Notes under the pieces: generated by a model
Seen by the model: the letters and a program-made list of their open reading frames with translations, nothing else
Database searches by the model: none
What the model was told of the DNA's origin: nothing
Shown here: positions 45,962-55,070 of the stretch, piece after piece
How the letters are laid out: each line of letters starts with the position of its first letter
How positions within the stretch are numbered: the stretch's first letter is position 1
Translations under genes and position numbers: made by a program
Assembly: GCF_024623455.1 (NCBI RefSeq)
Contig: NZ_JANIPJ010000020.1
Location: 1-64,000, forward strand
Length of the DNA: 64,000 bases
Direction: 5' to 3'
Origin: Paenibacillus soyae
GTDB lineage: Bacteria; Bacillota; Bacilli; Paenibacillales; Paenibacillaceae

Positions 45962-47602
45962 TTATGTCGCTGCTTCTCTATGGGACTCGCGGAACTCCTG
46001 CGGTGTCATGCCGGTTGCTTTCTTGAAAAATCGGGTAAAGGAATGCGGCGATTCGTAGCCGACCCGCGCGCCGACCTCATGAACCCGGCGCTCGCCTGAA
46101 ACAAGCAGCCTCTTGGCTTGGCGAATTCTAGCCTCCTCGATATAATCCGATAAGTTCTGACCGCTTCCCTGCTTGAATAATCGGGACAAATACGCCGGAT
46201 TGAAGTGAAATCTGGCAGCTAGACGAACGATCGACAGGTCCTCGGCGATATGCTCCTCCACATAGGAGCATATCCCCTCGATCACGGACTTCGCTCGACT
46301 ACTCTCGCCTGTGCGTCGGAGCGAGAATAGATGATCCGCCGTACGAGCCAAGTACAAGAATGCTTCCTGCCAAGAGACATGCCCTTCGAAACGCATAAGC
46401 TCGATTGCGGAAATCCGATCGCCCAGCTGTCTTCGATTGACATAGGATAACAGCATCAGCGAGACGGAATAGTATAGCTCCATCACTTGTATCGCTTCGC
46501 ATGCCGGGTCGCTCAATACTGACTCTGACAAATCGCTGAGCGACTCCAGGAATTCATCTCTTCGGCCGGCTTCGAGCAGTCCGGCGAGCGGCTCAAGCTT
46601 CTCCGCGCGCAGCCCTTCCTGCGACTGCCCCGTCATGTCGAGCGGATTGGCCTGTATAGTCATCACCATGCTGGAGCCATCGCCGGCTCTATGATGCTGC
46701 ATCTGTCTTAGCCTGTCATAAGCGCTCGGCAACGCTTCCCATGTGAACGGCGTACTGCAGATCGTAAACGCCGTCTCCATGCCCAGCGATTCGAGACAAG
46801 CCTCTTGGACAAGCTCCAATGTGCCTTCCAGAAATCGGACAATGCCCTCGAACGGATCCCCGTCACCCGCCGCTCCGCTAGCAGGCTGGAGCATCCAGAG
46901 CAAATCGCCATAACGGTCGACGAGCCCGACGCAATTCGTTTTCTCCTGGAAATAAGCATCTCCTAACAGCTTTGCCGCAAGCGCCGCTTCCTGCCGGTCT
47001 GCATAGGAGCTGCATGGCGCGGCATGCACCAAGCTTCCGAGGATGAGCAGAATCCGATTCGCCGGCTCCAGCGGAATATTCAGCTTGCGGAAGTCCTCCA
47101 GCAAACGTTCCGGCGATCGGTTTTCCGTACCTAACAGCAAATGACGGAAATAATTGCCCTGCGCCAGCGTCTCGAGCGTATTTCGCTGTTCCCTGGCCTG
47201 CTGCAGAAGCACCTCGGTACGATGTCCTTCATCCAGCTCGCGGAGCACCTCCTTCACTTCTGCAATGACTTTGGCGTAGCCTTCCGTCTTAAGCAAATAT
47301 CGTACGCCCCACGCCTGAATGGCCTTATAGACGGAGTCAAAGTCGTTATACCCCGTTAGGAAGATGACTCGGCAACGAGGCCAACCGCGGCGAATGACTT
47401 CCAGCAGCTCCAGCCCGTCTAGCTCTGGCATGCGGATATCGGACAGCACGATGTCGATGCGCGTGCTGTTCAACCAGTCGAGAGCCTCCCCGCCGGAATA
47501 GGCCTTGCAAATTTCGAGCCCCGGCAGGCCGAGTCCTCCGAATATTTCCGCGAGACCGTCCGTAATAATAGCCTCGTCGTCAACGATCAGCAATCGCCGC
47601 AT
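45962..47602 (-). CDS. Response regulator, YesN-type with AraC output
   Basis: The 546-residue protein has an N-terminal receiver domain (RLLIVDDEAIITDGL; phosphoacceptor D55 in IDIVLSDIRMPELDG; later LTGYNDFDS and YLLKTEG). A long linker region follows, ending in a C-terminal AraC domain (about 440-540: VRLAARFHFNPAYLSRLFKQGSGQNLSDYIEEARI and VHEVGARVGYESPHSFTRFFKKATGMTPQEFRE). It is the output partner of the YesM-like kinase whose gene overlaps it by 23 bases. Regulators of this type activate adjacent oligosaccharide-uptake operons, here the binding protein and permeases upstream and probably the enzymes downstream. Confidence 0.9.
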   Translation of the reverse strand: MRRLLIVDDEAIITDGLAEIFGGLGLPGLEICKAYSGGEALDWLNSTRIDIVLSDIRMPELDGLELLEVIRRGWPRCRVIFLTGYNDFDSVYKAIQAWGVRYLLKTEGYAKVIAEVKEVLRELDEGHRTEVLLQQAREQRNTLETLAQGNYFRHLLLGTENRSPERLLEDFRKLNIPLEPANRILLILGSLVHAAPCSSYADRQEAALAAKLLGDAYFQEKTNCVGLVDRYGDLLWMLQPASGAAGDGDPFEGIVRFLEGTLELVQEACLESLGMETAFTICSTPFTWEALPSAYDRLRQMQHHRAGDGSSMVMTIQANPLDMTGQSQEGLRAEKLEPLAGLLEAGRRDEFLESLSDLSESVLSDPACEAIQVMELYYSVSLMLLSYVNRRQLGDRISAIELMRFEGHVSWQEAFLYLARTADHLFSLRRTGESSRAKSVIEGICSYVEEHIAEDLSIVRLAARFHFNPAYLSRLFKQGSGQNLSDYIEEARIRQAKRLLVSGERRVHEVGARVGYESPHSFTRFFKKATGMTPQEFRESHREAAT

Positions 47603-49343
47603 CTGCCGTTCCCTCCTTAATCGGTATCCGGATCGTAGCCCTCAGTCCGCCGTGCTCTCCACGCGAGACGCGGATTCCACTGTCCTCGCCGCAAGTAATG
47701 AGCAGCCGGCGGTGTATATTGACAATACCCGTCGATTCCGCGAGCTCCCCCTCGGAGTCGAGCTTGCGCTTGATGCCCGCGAGCACATCGTCGGACAGGC
47801 TGTCGCCGTTATCTTCGACAATGATGCACAGCCAAGAGCCGCTTCGTTCGAAGCGGACCTCGATCCTCCCGTTCCTCGCCTTCTTCTCCAAGCTGTGCTC
47901 GAATGCATTCTCGATAATCGGCTGCACGATTAGGCGCGGGACGCTCAGCCGCTCGAATGGTTCAGGCAGTTCCTCGAAGTATACTTCGATTCGCTTATAG
48001 AAGCGCAGCTCTTGAATCTCGGTATACGTTCTGGCGTGGTGCACCTCTTGCTTCAGCGTGACTTCGTCGGACGCGTTGCGGGTCACGAATTGAAAGTAGT
48101 CTCCGAGAAGCGTCGTGAACATCTCAATTCGCTCCGTATCTCCCGTCTTGGCCATCGTGTTCATAATAAAAAAACTGTTATATAAGAAATGGGGATTGAT
48201 CTGCGACTGAAGCTGCTTCAGCTCGGCGCGCTGCGCAAGCACCTTCTGTCTCCAGACCTGATCGATCAGCGTCCGCAAATTGACGACCATCTGATTGAAC
48301 CGCTCGTAGATGTAACGGAATTCGTCGTTCGCGTCGTGGGCTATGGCTTGCTCGAGATCGCCGCTCTCCAAGCGGCGGAACCCCTTGACCAGCTTGAGCA
48401 AGGGCTTGTGAATGAACTTATACGTGGACAGAGCATATACGGCCATAATGATTAACGCTCCCGCCGCGAAGAGCCATGCCCGAGCGTAGAACTTATCGAG
48501 CGGCTTCCGGACGACCCGCTCCGGGATAAACCGATAGATGGACTGGTCAAGCCTATCGGAGTAGGCATGGGAGACGAAGTAGCTCTGCTCCTCGAGCGTA
48601 ATCGTACCGGAGCTTCCGCTTGCTATGAGAGAGAGCTTATTTTGCGCCTCCTCGTCCAGCGTGCGTACTATACCGCTGCCGATCAGGAAGCCGGAGTGCC
48701 TCGCCTTCATGATCGAGCCGCTTCCCGGGTAAGTGTTGAATTGCTGAAGCGCCTGCCTAAGCTTATGGCTGTCGAGCTCGATTTCGATAATGAATAACGG
48801 GGTCTTCTCCTTCAAGCCGTTGGGTTTTGCCGCGCTTAAATATAAATTGCCAGCTCTCTCGATAGGTTTCGTCCCCCGGCCGTCGGAGGCGGTACGAAGC
48901 GCTTCGAACCGTTCGGCCTCGAAGTCGCCCGCTCCGCTTAGAGACGACAGCGTTTTGCCAATCGGCTTTACGTGAACGCTCACATCCCGAATATAATTAC
49001 TGCTGTTCTGCAGCGTGAAGGCACGGTTCAGCACCGCCGTGATGCTCTCCATGCGTTCGATGTCGCCCATCGACTCCCAAGTGATGGCCAGCTTGTTCAA
49101 GTCGGTATCTTCAAGAAGCCCATATTGAAGCAGCTTCATTCGTTCGATTTCGTTCTCCAGATCGTTCAGATAGAACGATATTTGCGAGACGGCTGTCTTC
49201 GAGATATCATTGCTCGCCGTCCGAATGCTCCACTGATAGATAGAAACGCCGACCGTCGCGATCGGCAGCATGATGAGCGCGAACGTGACGACCAGACGCA
49301 GGAAAATCGTATTACGCAAAGAATAATCGCGGCGCGTGTTCAT
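47580..49343 (-). CDS. Sensor histidine kinase, YesM type
   Basis: The 587-residue membrane kinase has a transmembrane segment at about 12-32, an extracellular Cache-like sensor and a second transmembrane segment near 285-305. A HAMP domain (about 305-360), a His_kinase domain with LQSQINPHFLYNSFFIMNTMAK (histidine in PHFLYN) and an HATPase with LIVQPIIENAFEHSLEKK and DNGDSLSDDV follow. GGAGGATACTGCG precedes the ATG. With the overlapping response-regulator gene it forms a YesMN-type pair; the adjacent binding protein and permeases suggest it senses xylo-oligosaccharides or the loaded binding protein. Confidence 0.9.
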   Translation of the reverse strand: MNTRRDYSLRNTIFLRLVVTFALIMLPIATVGVSIYQWSIRTASNDISKTAVSQISFYLNDLENEIERMKLLQYGLLEDTDLNKLAITWESMGDIERMESITAVLNRAFTLQNSSNYIRDVSVHVKPIGKTLSSLSGAGDFEAERFEALRTASDGRGTKPIERAGNLYLSAAKPNGLKEKTPLFIIEIELDSHKLRQALQQFNTYPGSGSIMKARHSGFLIGSGIVRTLDEEAQNKLSLIASGSSGTITLEEQSYFVSHAYSDRLDQSIYRFIPERVVRKPLDKFYARAWLFAAGALIIMAVYALSTYKFIHKPLLKLVKGFRRLESGDLEQAIAHDANDEFRYIYERFNQMVVNLRTLIDQVWRQKVLAQRAELKQLQSQINPHFLYNSFFIMNTMAKTGDTERIEMFTTLLGDYFQFVTRNASDEVTLKQEVHHARTYTEIQELRFYKRIEVYFEELPEPFERLSVPRLIVQPIIENAFEHSLEKKARNGRIEVRFERSGSWLCIIVEDNGDSLSDDVLAGIKRKLDSEGELAESTGIVNIHRRLLITCGEDSGIRVSRGEHGGLRATIRIPIKEGTADAAIADR

Positions 49344-49421
49344 CGCAGTATCCTCCGGACTTTTTCTCTCTACTATTCTCTACTATACGCCGTGTTCCTG
49401 CGCCGCTACGTTATTAATCTG

Positions 49422-50327
49422 CTAGCCCTTTACGCTCCCGAGCACGATTCCCTTCACGAAATATTTCTGAAGGAACGGATACGCGGAAAGAATCGGCAGC
49501 GAAGCGAGAAAAATCTGCGACGATCTCAGCGTTCGGTCCGATATCTGAGCCAAGCTCATAATATCCTCGCGCGATACTGCCGTGAAGTTCTGTTGAATGA
49601 CAATCGTCTGGATATAGCTCTGCAACGGATAGTTGGAGGGGTCCCCCATCAGGATCAACCCGTCGAACCAGCTGTTCCAATTCTCGACCATGGAGAACAA
49701 CGCGAGCGTCGCGATCGCCGGCATGGAGATCGGCACGTAGATTCGCCATAGCGTCGTCCATTGAGTCGCGCCGTCCATGACGGCCGCTTCTTCCAGCTCC
49801 CTCGGCACTTCCCGGAAGAAGTTAAGCAGCAGGACAATGCTGAATACCGGAACGGCGCCCGGAAGAACAAGGGCCCAGATCGAATCCAGCAGTCCCAGCT
49901 CCTTGATCGTGACGTACCACGGAATAAGGCCCCCGTTGAACAGCATCGTCAAGAAGAATATCCATGCATAGAAGACGCGGAAGCGGAATTGCTTCGATTC
50001 CTTGGAGAGCGGGTACGCGACCAATATCGTCAGCAGCAGGTTTAATGGGGTTCCAAGCGCGATTCTTTTCAGCGACGTTAGCATCGACGTCCAGAAGCCC
50101 TCGCGGCCCGCAGTGAATTCGTAGGACGCGAGCGTGAAGTCCACCGGCCACAGCTTCACGTAGCCGGCGGCCGCGGCGGTGCTCGAGCTGAACGATACGG
50201 CCACGATATGGACAAGCGGCAATATGCAGAGCAACGCGATAATGATGAGGAAGGCGGTATTCAAAGCAGCGAACCAGTCGAATGGCTTACGGGATGACCG
50301 GGCTGCCGCAGCCGGTTTAGTCGTCAT
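49422..50327 (-). CDS. Sugar ABC transporter permease, YtcP type
   Basis: The 301-residue protein with six predicted membrane spans has the EAA loop RELEEAAVMDGATQWTTLWRIYVPI and the typical ending FLQKYFVKGIVLGSVKG. It pairs with the permease encoded 11 bases upstream and the binding protein at 53056. The N-terminal stretch KPAAAARSSRKPFDWFAALN is cytoplasmic. The group takes up oligosaccharides such as aldouronates or xylo-oligosaccharides with an ATPase shared from elsewhere. The kinase gene follows after 78 bases on the same strand. Confidence 0.9.
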   Translation of the reverse strand: MTTKPAAAARSSRKPFDWFAALNTAFLIIIALLCILPLVHIVAVSFSSSTAAAAGYVKLWPVDFTLASYEFTAGREGFWTSMLTSLKRIALGTPLNLLLTILVAYPLSKESKQFRFRVFYAWIFFLTMLFNGGLIPWYVTIKELGLLDSIWALVLPGAVPVFSIVLLLNFFREVPRELEEAAVMDGATQWTTLWRIYVPISMPAIATLALFSMVENWNSWFDGLILMGDPSNYPLQSYIQTIVIQQNFTAVSREDIMSLAQISDRTLRSSQIFLASLPILSAYPFLQKYFVKGIVLGSVKG

Positions 50328-50338
50328 GGAGGTCCCTC

Positions 50339-51238
50339 CTAGAAAATTCTGTATCTGGCGATTCGATAAGCGAAGAAATAAGAACCCGCGATCAGCACGA
50401 AGGATACGATGGACTTGAAGAAACCGACCGCCGTGGCCACGCCGTACTGAGCATCGAGCAGACCGATCCGGTATACGAACGTATCCAATATATCGCCGCT
50501 CTCGTATACTTGCGGGCTATACAGGTTAAATACTTGATCGAACCCGGCGTTCAGCAATTGCCCCAAGCTAAGCACGGAGAGCAGCACGATGACCATCCGC
50601 ATGCCGGGCAGCGTGATATGCCATGCCTTCTTCCACCGGTTCGCGCCGTCGATCGTGGCCGCTTCGTATAAACCCGGATCGATTCCCGTAATGGCAGCCA
50701 AATAAACGATGGTTCCGTACCCGAAATTTTTCCAAATATCCGATGAGACCAACGTGACCGGAAACCAATCATTGTCGCCCAGGAAGAAGACCGGCTTCAT
50801 GCCGAGCGAGGTTAAAAGTCCGTTGACGATCCCCCCCGACGGAGACAGCAGGTCGATGAGAATGCCGCCGAGTACGACCCATGACAGGAAATAGGGCAGA
50901 TAGATAGCCGTCTGAATGGAGCGCTTGACCAGCTCGTTCTTCAATTCGTTCAATAGGATCGCGAACACGATCGGCACGATCAATCCGAGCACCAGCTTCA
51001 TGCTGGCAATCGAAAGCGTGTTCCAGAATACTTGAGCGAAGCTGGGTAAGTCCATCACGTAATTAAAGTTGTCCCAGCCGATCCACTTCTGATCGCCGAA
51101 CAGTCCCTTCGCGGGTATGAACTTCTGAAAGGCGATCACGATGCCAGCCATGGGAACATACGAGAAAATCGCCACGAACAACAATCCGGGCAAGATCATG
51201 AAGTGCAGCGGGAGCTCCCTTCGCCACTTTCCGTTCAT
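50339..51238 (-). CDS. Sugar ABC transporter permease, LplB type
   Basis: MNGKWRRELPLHFMILPGLLFVAIFSYVPMAGIVIAFQKF begins at 51238 with AGAGGAG nine bases upstream, giving 299 residues; the open frame further 5' runs through a terminator-like hairpin and is not expected to be translated. Six membrane spans and the EAA loop GLYEAATIDGANRWKKAWHITLPG mark it as the first permease of an LplABC-type importer. It is encoded between the binding protein and the second permease. Confidence 0.9.
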   Translation of the reverse strand: MNGKWRRELPLHFMILPGLLFVAIFSYVPMAGIVIAFQKFIPAKGLFGDQKWIGWDNFNYVMDLPSFAQVFWNTLSIASMKLVLGLIVPIVFAILLNELKNELVKRSIQTAIYLPYFLSWVVLGGILIDLLSPSGGIVNGLLTSLGMKPVFFLGDNDWFPVTLVSSDIWKNFGYGTIVYLAAITGIDPGLYEAATIDGANRWKKAWHITLPGMRMVIVLLSVLSLGQLLNAGFDQVFNLYSPQVYESGDILDTFVYRIGLLDAQYGVATAVGFFKSIVSFVLIAGSYFFAYRIARYRIF

Positions 51239-51270
51239 TACGTCAATCTCCTCTCCGAAATCCTTCTGCC

Positions 51271-51311
51271 AAAAAACAAGGGATGAAAACGCCGTAAGCG
51301 CCCTCACCCCT
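51271..51311 (-). terminator. Intercistronic attenuator between binding protein and permeases
   Basis: On the minus strand AGGGGTGA pairs with TCATCCCT (one wobble), with an inner CGC/GCG pairing, and TGTTTTTT follows. It begins nine bases after the binding-protein stop and lies before the first permease gene. Partial termination here would give more binding protein than permease, as in other sugar importers. Confidence 0.7.
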
Positions 51312-51319
51312 GCCAGCCG

Positions 51320-53056
51320 CTACTTTGTCGTCGCGTACCAATCATTGGCTTCTTGCGTCATTTGATCGCCGCCCAGCTTCTTCCAGTCGTCAACGAATTT
51401 GTCGAAGGCATCGATCGGCTCGCCGAGTATGATCTTGACGAATGTCTCGTCCTGCAGCTTCTCGAGCGTCGACTTCCGCTCGACCATCGTCGGCGTCGGA
51501 GCAGCAACGAACTTGTCGATCAGGAACTGATTGTTCTTATCGTATTGATCGGTAATGCCCATCGAGCCTTCCGGCCCGTAGATGCGCTCCCACCCCCAGA
51601 CCGCGAACCCTTCTTCGGAACCGCTGTTGAAGAGGTCGATCTTCTCCTGAATGGTCTTGGCTTCGCCCTTCAGCGTGGAGAAGTCGCCCGCTTTGCGCGC
51701 GGCGTCGATTTCGCGATAAGCCGTCACGTTCTTCTTCGGAGGCGCCGGCTGCACCGGCGACAACTGCCATACGCTCTCCGCTTCCGGCGGCGCGTAGTAC
51801 ACGTCGAATTCGGCCGTTTCCCCCCAGTTTTTCTCAAGGTGCAAATTGAACAGCTTGATCACAGCCTCGGGATGCTCGACGCCCTTGCGTACGACAAAAA
51901 ACTTCGTCGTGCTGAACTTCTGCGGAACCATCGCGGGATCGCCGTTCTCCGATACGATCGGGAATGCCCGCCATTGCGCGTTCGGATCGTTATTCTTGTT
52001 TAACTGAAGAGGCCATATGGAATTCCATTGCTCGCCGTACTCCATGCCGACCTTGCCTGCGGTAATATCTTCCGCTACTTTCCCGCCGTCTTTGATGCCG
52101 AACTCCTTATCGATTTGACCGCTTTTGAACATGTCCTGCAGAGCCTGAAGCGCTTTCTTGACCTCCGGCTGTATGCTGCCGAACACGAGCTTGCCCGATT
52201 CGTCTTCCAGCCATAAATTCGGATAGGCCTTGAAGCCCGCCATAAAACCTTCCAGCCCGTTGGCTCCGCCCCACAAATCCTTCGTCACGCCAAGCCCGAA
52301 CGTATCCGGCTTGCCGTTGCCGTCCGGGTCTCCATCGGTAAACGCTTTCGATACGGCGAGCACGTCCGCCATCGTCTTCGGCGGCTGCAGGCCGAGCTTG
52401 TCGAGCCAGTCCGTGCGGATCCAGATAAACATAGAGCGTTCGATCGAAGGCTCGACTTGCGGAATCGCCATCAGTCTGCCGTCGAACGTAGCCGCGTCGA
52501 ACGGGCCGCTGCCTTCCTGCGACAGAATGTCCTTCGTGAGCGGAGAGGCGTATTTCTCGTACAGATCCGTCATGTCTTCTATTAAGTCCGACTCGGCAAG
52601 CTGCTTCAATTGGACGGCATTCACCGCGAGGAAATCGGGCAGCTCGCCCGATGCGAGAGTGACGTTCATCTTCTGCACATATTGATCGGAATCCGGATTG
52701 CCCTTCACGACCCACTCATTCTTGATTTTGATTCCAAGCTGCTCCTCGTAGATGCGGGTCCAGCGGTTGTCCTCGAACGTCTCGCCTTCAAGGACGCCAA
52801 GTACGTTGTTCTCCACGACGTCGCTTAAGTTGCGGGCGGTCGTCACCTCGATTGGAGGATCGTACTTCCCAAGAGGGCCGTCCGACGCAGAGCCTTTGCC
52901 TTCATTCGTTCCCGCATTGCCGCTGTTCTCTTCTTGACCTGCCGGCGAGTTCACGTTCCCGCCCTCATTACCGCCGGTGCAGGCAGTCAACGCCATTAAA
53001 CTCGCCACGAGCAGCACCATCGACTTCGCCAATCGTTTTTTGCCGGAACCTCTCAT
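51320..53056 (-). CDS. Oligosaccharide-binding lipoprotein of ABC importer
   Basis: The 578-residue lipoprotein has the lipobox LMALTAC (C26), a GGNEGGNVNSPAGQEENSG spacer and an LplA-type family-1 solute-binding body (ARNLSDVVENNVLGVLEGETFEDNRWTRIYEEQLGIKIKNEWVVKG). A recognisable calcium-loop-like DGDPDGNGKPDTFGLG lies near 245-260. It is first in the operon that continues, past an attenuator hairpin, to two permeases and the YesMN pair. A consensus -10 TATAAT lies about 60 bases upstream. Xylan-derived oligosaccharides are the likely ligand, from context. Confidence 0.9.
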   Translation of the reverse strand: MRGSGKKRLAKSMVLLVASLMALTACTGGNEGGNVNSPAGQEENSGNAGTNEGKGSASDGPLGKYDPPIEVTTARNLSDVVENNVLGVLEGETFEDNRWTRIYEEQLGIKIKNEWVVKGNPDSDQYVQKMNVTLASGELPDFLAVNAVQLKQLAESDLIEDMTDLYEKYASPLTKDILSQEGSGPFDAATFDGRLMAIPQVEPSIERSMFIWIRTDWLDKLGLQPPKTMADVLAVSKAFTDGDPDGNGKPDTFGLGVTKDLWGGANGLEGFMAGFKAYPNLWLEDESGKLVFGSIQPEVKKALQALQDMFKSGQIDKEFGIKDGGKVAEDITAGKVGMEYGEQWNSIWPLQLNKNNDPNAQWRAFPIVSENGDPAMVPQKFSTTKFFVVRKGVEHPEAVIKLFNLHLEKNWGETAEFDVYYAPPEAESVWQLSPVQPAPPKKNVTAYREIDAARKAGDFSTLKGEAKTIQEKIDLFNSGSEEGFAVWGWERIYGPEGSMGITDQYDKNNQFLIDKFVAAPTPTMVERKSTLEKLQDETFVKIILGEPIDAFDKFVDDWKKLGGDQMTQEANDWYATTK

Positions 53057-53114
53057 TGTTTCGCCCCCATCGATCCTATTTGAGACAATGCCGCATGCGA
53101 ATGTCTATGCTTTC

Positions 53115-53144
53115 ATTATAGAAATCAGGCGCTGTGCTCAACAA
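53115..53144 (-). promoter_or_regulatory. Promoter of the importer/two-component operon
   Basis: The minus strand carries TTGTTG (53139-53144), an 18-base spacer and a perfect -10 TATAAT (53115-53120), about 60 bases before the binding-protein start. About 40 bases further upstream, TGTAAGCGTTTTAT (53184-53197) matches 12 of 14 cre positions, a weak CcpA candidate. Confidence 0.7.
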
Positions 53145-53243
53145 TGTTCATCTCTTTACTTTTTTAACTGAAAACCACCTTTTTGTAAGCGTTTTATATT
53201 TTGCGTTTCTTCTTTTATGCGCGACTGTATTTCCGCCTTGGAG

Positions 53244-55070
53244 TCAAGCCAATCGTTCCCCAACAACCACTCGGTACCTGGAGGCTTGCAGATTGAACAT
53301 ATGAGCGTATTTGCCATTAAGCTTCATCAGTTCATCGTGGGATCCTTGTTCAATAATGGCGCCATTCTCCATCATATAGATTCGGTCCACCATCTTGGTG
53401 GTGGAGAGCCGATGGGAGATGAAGATAATCGGCCGGTCTTCCGCCTCCTCGAGCATAACCCGATTCAAATGATATTCGCTCATCGGATCCAGGGCGCTGG
53501 AAGGCTCATCTAATAGAATGAGAAGGGTAGGCTTGGCGAATACCCGAGAGATTGCCACCTTCTGCGCTTCACCGCCCGATAGCTCAATGCCCGACTCGTC
53601 GAACTCCCGGGTAACTGCGGTATCCTCCCCCAGGCGCAAGCTCATCAGCTTATCGCCAAAACCGCTTTTCTTAAGCGCTTCCCTTACATTGCCGGCGTCT
53701 CCTGAGGCCCGTTTATCCATGACGACATTCTCGGATAATGTAGCCGCGAACAATTGATGATCTTGGAACACGGAGCTGAACTTCATACGATAATCATCTA
53801 TCTTGAACTGGTTAATGGGAGTTCCGTTAAGTCGAATTTCACCCTCGCTCGCGTCATATAGACGCATAATCAGCTTCGTCAATGTGGTTTTTCCCGCACC
53901 GTTATAGCCAACGATCGCAATTTTTTCTCCCGGACGAATACTCAAGTCAACATCATGAAGAATTCGCGGACCGGTTGTCCCGTATTGGAAGGATACACGG
54001 CTCAGCTTCAGCTCGTCGAAGCGATCGGGCATCTCTGCCGCATCGGCGGCTTCTTTCAGCGCATTCTCTTGTTCCAGAAAGCTTCTTAGCTTCTCGATAT
54101 ACAAGCTGTTCTCTTGCATCTCGCTGATAAGCGCCGTCAAATATTGCATATTACCTTTGAGGCGCCATGATGAATTGAGCAGCGTTATTGCGCTGCCATA
54201 ACTTAGCGTTCCTTTCACTAATGTCATAAAGACGATATAGATGACATACAACCCGCCTAATATCAACTCATTAAAGAAATAGTCCGATGAAAAGTTTAGC
54301 CAAAACTGTTTTTTTGAATGCTTTCGAACGATCCCCTGCATGTCTTGATTGATAATTGAGAAATCTTTGAAGAACCGCTCCTTAATGGAATACAGACGCA
54401 TCTCCTTGGCGTAATCGGCTAAGTAGAACAGTCGTTTCAAATAGATTCGCTTACGATCCTTTTCATTAAGCTCTACTTTCATCTTGTATCTGATCTTATT
54501 GGCCATCATGCTTACGAGCAAAGTCGAAAGGAAGGAGACAAGAACAAATAACAGACCGATTTGATCCACGAATAAGAAAAAGCTGACGGAAGTTACGATT
54601 ACGGTGAAGGCCCTGCATATTTTTTGGATATTGTTTATCGTTGCGTCGATTCGTTGATGCGCATCATTCGCGCTCCATACGTAATCGTTGTAATAGGCGG
54701 GATCGTCATAATTGGCCAAATCCGTCTTTATCGCTTTCTCGTATAGCTCCATTCTGATCTGACGATAAAGCAACTCCTTTCCCTTCGGCTCGACGCTCTG
54801 AAAATAGATGCTGTCCAGAATAAAACACATGGCGATAAACAAGACCATAAGTCCAATATAGAAAGCCACCGTCGTGAAGGAAGCTCCGTATTGCACGCTG
54901 TCGAATACAAACTTAATAAGAATGAAGTGCTCCAAAAAAATCTCGATTTCCTGCAAACACGCATATAGGCATGCAAAGATGATGTATTTGCGGGAATATC
55001 GCAGGCCGTATTTCAAAATAAACCAGTTGTTTTGAAGGACCCTCGTAAAGCTATGTTTGCTGGACTTCAT
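53244..55070 (-). CDS. ABC exporter half-transporter (second of a pair)
   Basis: The 608-residue protein has an N-terminal six-span exporter domain (about 30-330) and a C-terminal ATPase: Walker A IVGYNGAGKTTL, signature ELSGGEAQK, Walker B LLILLDEPSSALD and H-loop IFISHRLS. The gene overlaps the upstream exporter gene by 20 bases, so the two products probably form a heterodimer. Codon use and base composition are more AT-rich than the xylan genes. No precursor peptide, modifying enzyme or immunity gene is evident beside it, so the exported compound is unknown. Confidence 0.88.
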   Translation of the reverse strand: MKSSKHSFTRVLQNNWFILKYGLRYSRKYIIFACLYACLQEIEIFLEHFILIKFVFDSVQYGASFTTVAFYIGLMVLFIAMCFILDSIYFQSVEPKGKELLYRQIRMELYEKAIKTDLANYDDPAYYNDYVWSANDAHQRIDATINNIQKICRAFTVIVTSVSFFLFVDQIGLLFVLVSFLSTLLVSMMANKIRYKMKVELNEKDRKRIYLKRLFYLADYAKEMRLYSIKERFFKDFSIINQDMQGIVRKHSKKQFWLNFSSDYFFNELILGGLYVIYIVFMTLVKGTLSYGSAITLLNSSWRLKGNMQYLTALISEMQENSLYIEKLRSFLEQENALKEAADAAEMPDRFDELKLSRVSFQYGTTGPRILHDVDLSIRPGEKIAIVGYNGAGKTTLTKLIMRLYDASEGEIRLNGTPINQFKIDDYRMKFSSVFQDHQLFAATLSENVVMDKRASGDAGNVREALKKSGFGDKLMSLRLGEDTAVTREFDESGIELSGGEAQKVAISRVFAKPTLLILLDEPSSALDPMSEYHLNRVMLEEAEDRPIIFISHRLSTTKMVDRIYMMENGAIIEQGSHDELMKLNGKYAHMFNLQASRYRVVVGERLA

